From: Nocardia albiluteola
Lineage (GTDB): Bacteria > Actinomycetota > Actinomycetes > Mycobacteriales > Mycobacteriaceae
Direction: 5' to 3'
Assembly (NCBI RefSeq): GCF_018860155.1
Contig: NZ_JAHKNI010000003.1
Span: 496,001 to 560,000, forward strand
DNA length: 64,000 nt
Below the pieces are notes generated by a model. The model was not told where the DNA came from. It worked only from the letters and a program-made list of their open reading frames with translations, and did not search any database. Made by a program: the position numbers and the translations under genes. Of this stretch, positions 54,960 to 63,460 are shown piece after piece (position 1 is the stretch's first letter; each line of letters opens with the position of its first letter).

Positions 54960-55018
54960 GATTCGGGCACCCGACCGGCCCGGGTCCGGCGCCGAATGCT
55001 GACCGGATAGCCGGAAAG

Positions 55019-55183
55019 TCAACTCTCGGAGTCGGTCACGGGCCCGCGGACACAGGCCATCCGCCACACGCCCTCGTACTCGCCGATACCCCCGACCAGC
55101 CCGCAACCTTCGCCCCCGGCATGGTCGACCGCGGCCCGCAGGTCCCGCACCTCGAAGGCGACGTTCCGCAGCCCCAGTTCGTT
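55019..55183 (-). pseudogene. C-terminal fragment of a VOC (glyoxalase/bleomycin-resistance) protein
   Basis: The leftward frame reads LGLRNVAFEVRDLRAAVDHA then GGEGCGLVGGIGEYEGVWRM and ACVRGP, the unmistakable second half of a VOC protein (normally ...VRGPEGI-x-V-x-LAE). It ends VTDSES with the conserved LAE tail lost, and upstream it runs into the end of the secreted-protein gene with no start. Truncated at both ends. Confidence 0.75.
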
Positions 55184-55185
55184 CC

Positions 55186-55623
55186 CTACGGCACGTACAG
55201 ATACCACTCCGCGAAGGAACCCTGAATCGGCCAGCTGTCGGCCATGACCTTGGCGACGCCGCTGCCTACCCACAGATCCGTGGTGACGGTGTGGCCAGGC
55301 CTTGTATCGGAGTGGACGTACACGTCCGTGGAACGCAGCCCCTGCGAACCGAGCCAGCCGAGCGCCACGTGATTTCCACAGGGGCCGTGCAGATATCCGG
55401 TCGGCGTCACGTGTGCGAGCACGTGGCCGGGCGCGTGCGGTGCGGCCTCCAGCCCGACACTGATCGCTCCGCCACAGAAATTCGCGTCACCGAAGGTGAA
55501 CAGCGTGGTGCCGAACGGCGTCACCTGCGGCAGCGGAGCGGCCTGGGCCGGTTCCGTGCTACATACTGCCGCGGCGATTCCCGCCGCTGTCGCAACCATC
55601 GCTGCCATGCGCCGCGCCGTCAT
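55186..55623 (-). CDS. Small secreted protein of unknown function
   Basis: 145 residues. A signal peptide (MTARRMAAMVATAAGIAAAV, then CSTEPAQA with likely cleavage before APLPQ) precedes a mature domain of about 115 residues rich in beta strands, with two cysteines (ANFCGGAIS, GPCGNHVALG) that could form a disulfide. VTPFGTTLFTFGDANFCGGA and SGVAKVMADSWPIQGSFAEW look like a conserved actinobacterial secreted family, but I cannot assign a function. The ATG at 55623, not 55755, gives the signal peptide. Confidence 0.75.
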   Translation of the reverse strand: MTARRMAAMVATAAGIAAAVCSTEPAQAAPLPQVTPFGTTLFTFGDANFCGGAISVGLEAAPHAPGHVLAHVTPTGYLHGPCGNHVALGWLGSQGLRSTDVYVHSDTRPGHTVTTDLWVGSGVAKVMADSWPIQGSFAEWYLYVP

Positions 55624-55794
55624 CAGTCGATATCCTTCCCGCGTAACGACATTCGTTGCCGTACGACTATGCCGGAGAGTATCGGATGCGGTCCACTCCG
55701 GGGATTCCGGGTTCCCACCGGGGGATGGACACCGCGGACGGTTCTGCGTCATCAACAGCGGCTACAAGGTCCGTCCGGCGCCCGTGCGTCCGGG

Positions 55795-55893
55795 CTAAAT
55801 GGGTCCGAACAGTCCGGTGGCCACTGTCGCGGCGACCACGAGCGGCTTGGTGCGGCGCGCATGGGTTGCGGGTGCCGATTGTGGTGATGTCAT
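55795..55893 (-). pseudogene. Truncated start of a membrane protein gene
   Basis: A 32-codon leftward frame reads MTSPQSAPATHARRTKPLVV then AATVATGLFGPI and a TAG. It begins like a transporter, with a charged RRTKP leader followed by a hydrophobic first helix, but stops in the helix. Its ATG overlaps the stop of the TetR fragment upstream (ATGA), the usual regulator-transporter coupling. Probably the stump of a deleted efflux gene. Confidence 0.4.
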
Positions 55894-56282
55894 GGGTGCC
55901 CTGATTCCGGTTGGGTGTTCGGGTTGAGCAGTCCGTGCAGCAGCAGGTCCACGGATTGGTCGAGTTCGGAGAGGGGGGTGTCGGTCAGCCGGGACATGAC
56001 GACTGTGAACAGCAGGGTGCGCGCGGCGGCGTCGACCGGCGCCTCGCGCAGTTCTCCTGCGTCGATTCGGGCACGCAGGTATCCGGTGATCAGTGTTTGG
56101 GCTTCGGTGGTCAGCTCGTCGAGCCGCGCGCGCATCTCGGGATGGGTTTGTGCTCGGGTGAACACCACCCGCAGCAGGTCGATGCGCTCGGTCAATCGGA
56201 TGTAGAGCCCGCGGGCCAGCGCGAAGAGCACTTGGCGCGCGGGCTGGGTCGGTGCCACCGTGAGGGCATCTCGGTATTCCAC
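55890..56282 (-). pseudogene. TetR-family protein without its DNA-binding domain
   Basis: 130 residues: LFALARGLYIRLTERIDLLR, VVFTRAQTHPEMRARLDELT and TLLFTVVMSRLTDTPLSELD are a typical TetR C-terminal ligand domain. The N-terminal HTH (about 60 residues) is absent: the frame begins near 56282, in the promoter region of the next TetR gene. A GTG at 56282 could start it, but a TetR protein without HTH cannot repress. Likely deletion relic; a ligand-binding or heterodimer role is only a remote possibility. Confidence 0.55.
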
Positions 56283-56316
56283 GAGCGGCGGGAGTGTGCG
56301 GGGCGCTCGTTACCCA

Positions 56317-56345
56317 AACATCTTGCATACTCCATGCAACTTGTT
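56317..56345. promoter_or_regulatory. TetR operator upstream of the TetR gene
   Basis: AACA-N2-TTGCAT (56317-56328) and ATGCAA-N2-TGTT (56334-56345) form an inverted repeat with 10 of 12 paired positions perfect around ACTCC. It is AT-rich against a GC-rich background and lies 13 bases before the GTG start of the TetR gene, so it is a strong autoregulation site candidate. Confidence 0.8.
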
Positions 56346-56358
56346 TAGGCTGGCCGTC

Positions 56359-56961
56359 GTGGATGGACGTACGGCGCGGGCGGCCCGCAACCGGCAGGCG
56401 GTGATCGATGCCACGTTGGCGCTGATGGAAGAGGGGGTGCTGCGACCGACCGCGCAGGCGGTGGCCGAACGCGCGGGTGTGGCCATCCGGTCGGTGTTCC
56501 ATTACTTCGCCGATGTCGAGACGCTGCACACCGACGCTGCCGAGACCCAGGCGCAACGGCATTGGAGCCTGTTGACGCAGCCGGTGACCGGAGAGCTGGC
56601 CGAACGGGTGGAGCAGGTGGTGGCGTTGCGGGCGCGGTTGTTCGAGCGGATCGGCGGAACCCGTCGCGCGGCACTGCTGCTGGAACACGAGTCGCCGGTG
56701 TTTGCCGAGCGGTTGACCCGAAGCCGCGCCGCGTTGCGCGCACACCTGTCGATGATCGTGCCGGAGTTGGGTGGGCTGGAGCCGCCGTCGCGGGAAGCGG
56801 CATGTGCGGCCGCCTCGTGGGAGACCTGGCAGGTCCTGCGCCGGGATCAGGGACTGTCCGTGGACGCGGCGGTTGCCGCTGTTGTCGCGGCGCTGAAATC
56901 GCTACTCGCAGTGGCACCGTCGGCGCCGCCGGGCGCCGGCGGTGGGGCGCGGGAGAGGTGA
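56359..56961 (+). CDS. TetR family regulator
   Basis: 200 residues from the GTG at 56359. HTH: AVIDATLALMEEGVLRPTAQ then AVAERAGVAIRSVFHYFADV (about 14-53). It stands directly after a large palindrome (56317-56345) and 91 bases before the sulfatase gene on the same strand. Either the sulfatase or the deleted leftward transporter may have been its original target. No Shine-Dalgarno; possibly leaderless or using the upstream GGC-rich sequence. Confidence 0.85.
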   Translation: MDGRTARAARNRQAVIDATLALMEEGVLRPTAQAVAERAGVAIRSVFHYFADVETLHTDAAETQAQRHWSLLTQPVTGELAERVEQVVALRARLFERIGGTRRAALLLEHESPVFAERLTRSRAALRAHLSMIVPELGGLEPPSREAACAAASWETWQVLRRDQGLSVDAAVAAVVAALKSLLAVAPSAPPGAGGGARER

Positions 56962-57017
56962 ATGGGTATGTCGCGCAGGTCGCGGTGGTCGTTGGTTCGG
57001 AATTCGCTGTTTGCTAG

Positions 57018-57035
57018 CCGGCGTTCGCTCGCCGG
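57018..57035 (+). repeat. Hairpin just upstream of the sulfatase ribosome-binding site
   Basis: CCGGCG (57018-57023) and CGCCGG (57030-57035) pair across a 6-base loop, ending a few bases before the AGAAGGATG Shine-Dalgarno of the sulfatase. It could end the TetR transcript or shape the sulfatase leader. Confidence 0.4.
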
Positions 57036-57052
57036 GAGAAGGATGAGTCGTT

Positions 57053-58717
57053 ATGTCGTTGAGTAGGCGTGGTTTTCTCGGGACGGGCGCGGTGGCGGCC
57101 ACCGCGGCGACAGCGGTGGCCTCGACCGGGTCGGCGTCGGCCCGCACCGCCGGCACGCGCCGGGATGCCGATCCGGACAAGCCGAACATTCTGGTCGTGA
57201 TCGTCGACGAGATGCGCAGCCCGATGTGGTTCCCGCACCAGTCGATCCTGGATACGATCCTGCCGAATATCGCTCGGCTGCGCCGCAAATCGGTGTCCTT
57301 CGAGCAGCACTACACCGCCTCCAACGACTGCACGCCCTCGCGCGGGGTGATGTTGACCGGGCTGTATTCGCATCAGACCGGGTGCCTGGCCACCTCACAG
57401 TCCGAACTCGCGCCGGGATTCCCGACGTGGGGGTCGATGCTGCGCGAGAACGGGTATCAGACGTCGTGGTGGGGCAAGTGGCATCTGGGTCATACTCCCG
57501 ACAACACGCCGGGCGGGTTGTCGGTGTATGGGTTCGACGGCGGCACCTACCCCTCACCGAATGGGGCGCCCGAGCAGGGGCTGCAGATGGACAGCCGCAT
57601 CGTCGACCAGTTCCTGAACTGGTATCACACCGACGCGGGCAAGGGCCCGTGGTGTACCACGGTGTCGCTGGTCAACCCGCACGACACCCAGTGGTGGCCG
57701 CGTTGGACGCGACGCACCCAGGCGCAGAACAACATTCCCCGTTGGGTCAACGACCTGCCCGGCAACCACGAAACCCTCGACCAACTTGCCAACAAGCCCC
57801 GCCTGCAGACGGCGCTGGTCCAGGTTTCGGCCGCGGTGTTCGGGCTGGCCCCTTACCGCACCCCCGATGCCGATCAGCAGTGGATCGACATGCGCAACCT
57901 CTACATCTGGTTCCAGCAGCAGGTCGACATCCAGATCGGCCGGGTGCTCGACGAATTGGCCACCCGCCCCGAGGTCGCTGACAACACCGTGATCGTGTTC
58001 ACCTCCGACCATGGCGACTACGCCGGCTCGCACGGCCTGCACGGCAAGGGCGCCGCCGCCTACGACGAAGCCATCCGCATCCCCTTGTATGTCCATGATC
58101 CGCGCGGCTATTTCAGCCCCGCCGGTGGTGGCGGTGGGATCCGGCAGCAGTTGACCTCCCACGCCGATTTGGCCCCGCTCGTGCTGACCATCGGGACCGG
58201 CGGAAACGCTTGGCGCAGCGACGGCCGCTATGCGCATCTGGCCGGGCGCCACGACATCGCGGCCATCAGCCGCGACCCGAGCGCGCCGGGGCGGCCGTGG
58301 ATCGCCTACGCCACCGACGAACACTCCCTCGAGGAAGCCGCCGTGAACTTCAACCACGACGCGCCGGGCCACGTCACGGCCGTGCGCACCGCCGACGCCA
58401 AATTCGCCACCTACTCGCATTGGTATCCCGGACGCCCCCAGATCGACACCACCCAGGACCAAGAGTACGAACTCTACGACTACTCCACCCCTGCCGGACG
58501 GCTGGAACTGGACAACACCGCCAAAGGCGGCGGGCGGCTGCGGGAGTCGATGAGCCGGTTGCTCAACCACGTCGTCACGACCGAACTGCACCAGCCTCTG
58601 CCCCGGTACCTGCACGCGGCGCAGGAACAAGGCTGGGCCAACTACAACGCCGAGACCGCCAAGCCGTTCGGAGAACAACTCGGCGACTTCCTCCACGACG
58701 GCCTCGGGATCCGCTAG
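57053..58717 (+). CDS. Tat-exported sulfatase
   Basis: 554 residues. Twin-arginine leader SRRGFLGTGAVAATAATAVA, followed by PNILVVIVDEMRSPMWFPHQ with metal Asp52. The sulfatase signature ASNDCTPSRGVMLTGLYSHQ contains Cys93 (C-x-P-S-R), the residue converted to formylglycine. WWGKWHLGH and FTSDHGDYAGSHGLHGKGAA complete the active site. The size fits arylsulfatase/choline-sulfatase-like enzymes; the substrate is open. AAGGATG precedes the ATG. Confidence 0.92.
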   Translation: MSLSRRGFLGTGAVAATAATAVASTGSASARTAGTRRDADPDKPNILVVIVDEMRSPMWFPHQSILDTILPNIARLRRKSVSFEQHYTASNDCTPSRGVMLTGLYSHQTGCLATSQSELAPGFPTWGSMLRENGYQTSWWGKWHLGHTPDNTPGGLSVYGFDGGTYPSPNGAPEQGLQMDSRIVDQFLNWYHTDAGKGPWCTTVSLVNPHDTQWWPRWTRRTQAQNNIPRWVNDLPGNHETLDQLANKPRLQTALVQVSAAVFGLAPYRTPDADQQWIDMRNLYIWFQQQVDIQIGRVLDELATRPEVADNTVIVFTSDHGDYAGSHGLHGKGAAAYDEAIRIPLYVHDPRGYFSPAGGGGGIRQQLTSHADLAPLVLTIGTGGNAWRSDGRYAHLAGRHDIAAISRDPSAPGRPWIAYATDEHSLEEAAVNFNHDAPGHVTAVRTADAKFATYSHWYPGRPQIDTTQDQEYELYDYSTPAGRLELDNTAKGGGRLRESMSRLLNHVVTTELHQPLPRYLHAAQEQGWANYNAETAKPFGEQLGDFLHDGLGIR

Positions 58718-59017
58718 CTGGTCATCGGTTGTGCCGCGACGCTGTCCACGGCCGGTCGCGGTGTCGGCGCGCCTGCGAGGGCACTCCGTCAGCACGGGCT
58801 CTCCGACGTGGAGGGTCGCTGATCCTGTGCGCAGCGCGGTTTTGGGTCAGGGCGATGAGGTGGTCGTCGACGCTCGCATCGGCGCGCACTCTCGCGCCGC
58901 TCAGCGAGACCGACCCGCGTCCCCGCCACTGGCAACAGCGCGACTATCGAACTCTCGGCAGAAGAGGGAACATCAGAACTATCCCGGTGACCGGGATTAC
59001 AGCTACAGTGCTCTCCC
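58718..59017. other. Intergenic stretch before the gamma-glutamyltransferase gene
   Basis: 300 bases with no coding pattern on either strand. The promoter of the lipoprotein gene should be in the last 100 bases, where AT content rises slightly (GAACATCAGAACTATC near 58967). No Shine-Dalgarno precedes the ATG at 59018, so a start very near the transcription start is possible. Confidence 0.4.
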
Positions 59018-60958
59018 ATGAAGCGATATAGACCTCTCTATACAGGGGCCGCGTCGGCGCTGCTGTTGGTCTCAGGACTGCTGGCGGGATGCTCCTCCAG
59101 CCATTCCGACGCGTCCAACGGCGGCTGTCCGATCACGCCGAACGGCACGCACGTCAGCGTGGCCGCGCCGCCTGCCTCGGGCGATATCGCGAATAATCCC
59201 GAGATCGGCACCGGGTACCGCACCGACATGACCTCGGTGCGCACCCACACCTACGCGGTGTCGACCGCCAATCCGCTGTCCACCCAGGCGGCCTGCCGGG
59301 TGCTCGCGTCCGGTGGGACCGCCGCCGATGCGCTGGTCGCTGCGCAGATGGTGCTCGGGCTGGTCGAACCGCAGGCCACGGGCATCGGCGGCGGCGCGTT
59401 CATGCTGTACTACAACGCCGCGAACAAGACCATCGACGCGTACGACGGGCGCGAGACCGCACCGGCCTCGGCAACCGAGAACTACCTGCGCTGGGTCAGC
59501 GACACCGATCAGACCACCCCGCACCCGAGCACCCGCGCCAGCGGCCGCTCCATCGGCGTGCCCGGCGTGCTGCGCCTGCTCGAGGCCGCGCACAATGATC
59601 ACGGCAAGCAGCCATGGCACGACCTGTTCACCCCGGCGATCGACATGGCCGACAACGGATTCGCGATCAGTCCCCGCATGGGTGCCGAAATCGCCGCAAC
59701 GGCAAAAGATCTCGCGGGCGACGACAATGCCAAGGCCTATTTTCTGCATCCCGACGGCTCACCCAAGCCCATCGGCACCACGATCACCGACCCGGCGTTC
59801 GGCAAGGCCCTGAGCACCATCGCGGCCGGCGGCGCGAACGCCTTCTACACCGGCCCCCTCGCCCACGACATCGTCGACGCCGCGGGCACTACCTCCAATG
59901 GGCGCACCGCCAGCCAGATCACCCTCGCGGACCTGGCCGCCTACCAGGCCAAGAAGCGCACCGCGGTCTGCACCGACTATCGCACCCACACCATCTGCGG
60001 CATGCCCGGGCCGTCCTCGGGCGGCATCACCGTCGCCTCGGCCCTCGGCATCCTGGAGAACTTCGACCTGTCGCAGCTGGGGCCCGACCGTCTCGATCGC
60101 AACGGCGGCGTGCCCAAAGCCCAAGCGGTGCACCTGATCTCCGAGGCCGAACGACTCGCCTACGCGGACCGCGACAAGTACGTCGCCGACCCGGACTTCG
60201 TCCCGCTGCCCGGCGGCACCCCGGACACGCTGCTGAACAAGCCCTACCTGAAACAGCGTGCGGCCCTGATCAATCCGGCACACACCATGGGCACCGCTCA
60301 GCCCGGTGACTTCGGCGCGGTGCCCGTCGCCGCCGGACCCCAGCAGCCCGAGCACGGCACCAGCCACATCTCCGTCGTCGACAAGTACGGCAACGCCGCC
60401 ACCATGACCACGACCGTCGAATCGTCGTTCGGCTCGTTCCACATGGTCGACGGATTCATCCTGAACAACCAGCTCACCGACTTCAGCGCCAGCCCGACCG
60501 CGCCCGACGGTACCCCGGTCGCCAACCGGGTCCAGGCCGGCAAACGTCCGCGTAGCTCGATGAGCCCGACCCTGGTCTTCGACCACAACCCCGACGGCAC
60601 CCGCGGCCCGCTCGCCTACGTCACCGGCTCTCCGGGCGGTGGGATGATCCCCGAGTTCGTCGTCAAAACCCTTGTCGCGCTGCTGGACTGGAACCTGGAC
60701 CCGCAGCAGGCGGTCTCACTGGCCGACTTCGGCGCCCAGAACACGCCGGTCACCGGCATCGGAGGCGAGGACCCGGACATCGACACCGCCGACAACGGTG
60801 ATCACAACGCCCTCGTCCAGCAGCTGCGCGCGATGGGACACCAGGTCTCGGTCGTGCAGCAGTCCAGCGGGCTCAGCGCGCTGAAGCGCGAACCCGGCGG
60901 CTGGATCGGCGGTGCGGACCCGCGCCGCGAAGGTGTGGTCATGGGCGACACCTACTGA
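59018..60958 (+). CDS. ggt: Gamma-glutamyltransferase lipoprotein
   Basis: 646 residues. Lipoprotein signal ALLLVSGLLAGC with lipidated Cys25, placing the enzyme on the outer face of the membrane. GGT features: QATGIGGGAFMLYYNA, FTPAIDMADNGFAIS, GMPGPSSGGIT and the autoprocessing/catalytic site EHGTSHISVVD, with Thr448 expected to become the N-terminus of the small subunit. The TTTVESSFGS and TGSPGGGMIPEFV regions are intact. It would cleave gamma-glutamyl compounds outside the cell; mycothiol-using bacteria still use it on external glutathione. Confidence 0.93.
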   Translation: MKRYRPLYTGAASALLLVSGLLAGCSSSHSDASNGGCPITPNGTHVSVAAPPASGDIANNPEIGTGYRTDMTSVRTHTYAVSTANPLSTQAACRVLASGGTAADALVAAQMVLGLVEPQATGIGGGAFMLYYNAANKTIDAYDGRETAPASATENYLRWVSDTDQTTPHPSTRASGRSIGVPGVLRLLEAAHNDHGKQPWHDLFTPAIDMADNGFAISPRMGAEIAATAKDLAGDDNAKAYFLHPDGSPKPIGTTITDPAFGKALSTIAAGGANAFYTGPLAHDIVDAAGTTSNGRTASQITLADLAAYQAKKRTAVCTDYRTHTICGMPGPSSGGITVASALGILENFDLSQLGPDRLDRNGGVPKAQAVHLISEAERLAYADRDKYVADPDFVPLPGGTPDTLLNKPYLKQRAALINPAHTMGTAQPGDFGAVPVAAGPQQPEHGTSHISVVDKYGNAATMTTTVESSFGSFHMVDGFILNNQLTDFSASPTAPDGTPVANRVQAGKRPRSSMSPTLVFDHNPDGTRGPLAYVTGSPGGGMIPEFVVKTLVALLDWNLDPQQAVSLADFGAQNTPVTGIGGEDPDIDTADNGDHNALVQQLRAMGHQVSVVQQSSGLSALKREPGGWIGGADPRREGVVMGDTY

Positions 60959-60962
60959 CACG

Positions 60963-61000
60963 ATTTCCCTGCTCACCCCCAACCGGGTGGGCAGGGAAAT
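60963..61000 (+). terminator. Long perfect hairpin after the gamma-glutamyltransferase gene
   Basis: ATTTCCCTGC (60963-60972) pairs with GCAGGGAAAT (60991-61000); the inner CACCC/GGGTG pairs continue it to a 16-bp stem (one G-U) with a 6-base loop. It begins 5 bases after the stop codon. An A/T-flanked stem such as this can stop transcription in both directions, serving the convergent LysR gene too. Confidence 0.85.
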
Positions 61001-61055
61001 CCGTACTACAGCGTCGCGCGGGCGAACCGGGTTCAGACCACTGCATGTGTCGACT

Positions 61056-61946
61056 TCACGACGTGAGGCTGCCGTTAACATGTTCGGTGCTGAGTGTTGT
61101 GGCGAGTTCGGTGAATTCGTCGATCAGCGGGCTGGTTCGCTCCGCGGCCCAGGCGAGACTCACATGGTTGGGTGCGATGCCGGGCACCTCGAGGTAGGTG
61201 ATGTCCGGGCGGGTGTAGAAGGTCGCCACCGACAGTGGCAAGAAGATGATGCCGCGACCGGCGGCGACGTGTTCGAGTTTTTCCTCGACGCTGCGGAAGG
61301 CCGGGATCGGGGGACGTGTGGCGCGCAGCTCGGTGGCGATGTCGCGCCACTCAGGGGCGAGGTCGGGATCCTGTAGCAGGTGTTCGTCGGCGAGGTCGGC
61401 GACGAACACCGAATGTTTTTCCGCGAGAGGGTGGTTGGTGGCCAGCACCACGACCCGCGGTTCGGTGTACAGGTGCTGCAGGTGCAGGCCGTGCGGGTCG
61501 ACGGGGAGGCGGACGAAGCTGACATCGACCCGGCCGTCGCGCACGACTGCTGTCTGGTCGTCCCAGGTGGTGCGCACCAACTCGAGGGTGAGTTCCGGGT
61601 ACCGCTCGGCCAGGGCGCGGACCGGGGCGGTCACGATCAGGCCGGGCATGAAACCGACGGTGAACGCATCGGTGCCGTGCGCCGCGCGAACCACCCGTCG
61701 GCGCAACGCTTGTGCGCCGGAGAGCAGTGGGCGGGCATCGGCCAGTAGCTGTTCGCCGGCGGGTGTGAGTGCCGTCGAGCGCCGGTTGCGCATGAACAGT
61801 TGCGCGCCGAGTTCGTCTTCCAACGCTCGGATCTGCCGCGACAGCACCGGCTGCGCGATATACAGCCGCTGCGCGGCCCGGCCGTAATGCAGTTCTTCGG
61901 CCACGGCGACGAAGTAGCGCAGCTTGCGGAGATCGACATCGGACAT
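61056..61946 (-). CDS. LysR family transcriptional regulator
   Basis: 296 residues. HTH: KLRYFVAVAEELHYGRAAQR then LYIAQPVLSRQIRALEDELG (8-47), plus the type 2 effector domain. Divergent from the atypical SDR gene at 62050 across 103 bases, which is the presumptive target. Confidence 0.92.
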   Translation of the reverse strand: MSDVDLRKLRYFVAVAEELHYGRAAQRLYIAQPVLSRQIRALEDELGAQLFMRNRRSTALTPAGEQLLADARPLLSGAQALRRRVVRAAHGTDAFTVGFMPGLIVTAPVRALAERYPELTLELVRTTWDDQTAVVRDGRVDVSFVRLPVDPHGLHLQHLYTEPRVVVLATNHPLAEKHSVFVADLADEHLLQDPDLAPEWRDIATELRATRPPIPAFRSVEEKLEHVAAGRGIIFLPLSVATFYTRPDITYLEVPGIAPNHVSLAWAAERTSPLIDEFTELATTLSTEHVNGSLTS

Positions 61947-62049
61947 GATGCCTTCAGGGTATTACAGCGGCGGCGATAGGTCTTGGACGGCAACGGTCAC
62001 CGGAACCGAAGGTGGAAGGGCAGATTCCCGAACAAGGAGGAAAGAACCG

Positions 62050-62769
62050 ATGGGATTGTCCGGACAACACGTCGCCGTACTGGGTGGCACTTCGGGTATC
62101 GGGTTGGCCGTCGCCACGGCCGCGGCGAAGCGGGGAGCAACCGTCACCGTCGTGTCCAGCCGGCGCAGCAGCGTCGATCAGGCGCTAGCCACCCTGCCCG
62201 CTGGTACCACCGGCCTCGTCGCCGACCTCGCCGACAGCAACCGAGTACATGAACTGTTCGATGAGATCGCCGTCCTCGACCATGTGATCTACACCGCCGG
62301 TGACGCACTGTTACTGTCCCCGCTGGCCGAGCTGAACCCTGCGGATGCGCGAAAGTTCTTCGAACTCCGCTACTTCGGCGCGCTCACCGCGGTCCAGGCC
62401 GCCGCGCCCCGGTTGCGGTCGGGCGGCTCCATCACCCTGACCACTGGCACTGCGGGTCCGCGCCCCATGCCGGGATCCGCGATCGCCTCCAGTGTCTGCG
62501 GCGCCATCGAGGCGCTGACACGGGCCCTGGCCATCGAGCTCGCACCGATCAGGGTCAACGCGGTCATGCCCGGCGTCGTCCGCTCACCCCTGTGGGATTC
62601 CCTTCCTGCCGAGGCACGCCGGCAGCTCTACGACGGCACCGCCGCCACCACCCCGCTGCACCGCGTCGGCGAGGTCGACGACATCTCTGAGGCGTACCTG
62701 TTCCTGCTCACCCAGGCCCACGCCACCGGCAGTGTGCTGACCCTCGACGGCGGCGCAATACTCACCTGA
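62050..62769 (+). CDS. SDR-family protein with altered catalytic residues
   Basis: 239 residues. The Rossmann part is normal (AVLGGTSGIGLAVATAAAKR, ADLADS, IYTAGDALLLSPLAELNPA) and the C-terminal IRVNAVMPGVVRSPLWDSLP fits classical SDRs. But where YSAAKAAIEALTRA is expected, the sequence is ASSVCGAIEALTRALAIELA: both Tyr and Lys are replaced, and the catalytic Ser region reads SITLTTGTAG. It may bind NAD(P) without classical dehydrogenase chemistry, or use a different mechanism. AAGGAGG precedes the ATG; controlled presumably by the divergent LysR. Confidence 0.85.
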   Translation: MGLSGQHVAVLGGTSGIGLAVATAAAKRGATVTVVSSRRSSVDQALATLPAGTTGLVADLADSNRVHELFDEIAVLDHVIYTAGDALLLSPLAELNPADARKFFELRYFGALTAVQAAAPRLRSGGSITLTTGTAGPRPMPGSAIASSVCGAIEALTRALAIELAPIRVNAVMPGVVRSPLWDSLPAEARRQLYDGTAATTPLHRVGEVDDISEAYLFLLTQAHATGSVLTLDGGAILT

Positions 62770-62835
62770 ACAACAGGCATCTCGTCGGGCGCATCGTGAT
62801 CGGATATGGCGCTGACGCCTCCGCAAACCCTCTGC

Positions 62836-63396
62836 CTATCGGTATCCCTCGGCGCCGGTGCGGATATGGCGATGTGCGGCGCCGGGGTGGGCCGGCGGTG
62901 CGGCGGGCAGCAACTCGCGCAGGGCGAAGCCGCACTTCTCGGCCACGCGGCACGAGGCATGGTTGTCCTCGGCGTGTACCAGATCCAGCCTGGTCAGATC
63001 GGTCATGTCCTGGTCCTCCAGGGCCCACCACGACAGCGTCGCCAAGGCCCGGGCAGCGATGCCTCGACCTCGCGCGTGGGCCACGGTCCAATAGCCGACC
63101 GTGCCCACGCCCGCGTCGAGGATCCTGACCATCACATGGCCGAGCAGCGCACCAGCCCCGTCGTCGGCGACGATCGCGAAGCTGAATCGGGTGCCGGCCG
63201 CCCAGCCGGCGGCCTGTGCGTCCAGCCAGTCACGGGCATCGGCGTCCTCGACCAGCGGAGTGGTCAGCCATCGTCGCAAACTCGGGTCACGATGCGCCGC
63301 AAGCAAGGACAGTAGATCCTGGGACCGCCACGGCCGCAACCGCAACGCGGCGGCAGAGGTGGTCTGCGGCACGGCCAACACGATCGTCACGGGCAT
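62836..63396 (-). CDS. GNAT family N-acetyltransferase
   Basis: 186 residues. LRLRPWRSQDLLSLLAAHRD, YWTVAHARGRGIAARALATL (acetyl-CoA loop R-G-R-G-I-A) and DLVHAEDNHASCRVAEKCGF are the RimJ/RimL-like GNAT pattern. The substrate is unknown (a protein N-terminus, or an amine or antibiotic). Stands alone, convergent with the SDR gene. Confidence 0.9.
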   Translation of the reverse strand: MPVTIVLAVPQTTSAAALRLRPWRSQDLLSLLAAHRDPSLRRWLTTPLVEDADARDWLDAQAAGWAAGTRFSFAIVADDGAGALLGHVMVRILDAGVGTVGYWTVAHARGRGIAARALATLSWWALEDQDMTDLTRLDLVHAEDNHASCRVAEKCGFALRELLPAAPPAHPGAAHRHIRTGAEGYR

Positions 63397-63438
63397 CCAT
63401 TATCGATGACCGAGACCATCCGCGAGTCGTTCCCAATG

Positions 63439-63460
63439 CACGGAAATCGACATTTCCGTG
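63439..63460. promoter_or_regulatory. Perfect palindrome covering the start of the small Cys/His gene
   Basis: CACGGAAAT (63439-63447) and ATTTCCGTG (63452-63460) are perfect 9-base inverted arms around CGAC. The last three bases are the GTG start codon of the frame at 63458. Nine perfect AT-containing pairs in this GC-rich region point to an operator or an RNA hairpin controlling initiation; an element-attachment core is another possibility. Confidence 0.65.

Noticed and set aside
57018..57035. Hairpin before the sulfatase as an RNA thermometer or riboswitch
   Set aside because: A single 6-bp GC stem that does not include the Shine-Dalgarno sequence is not enough evidence.
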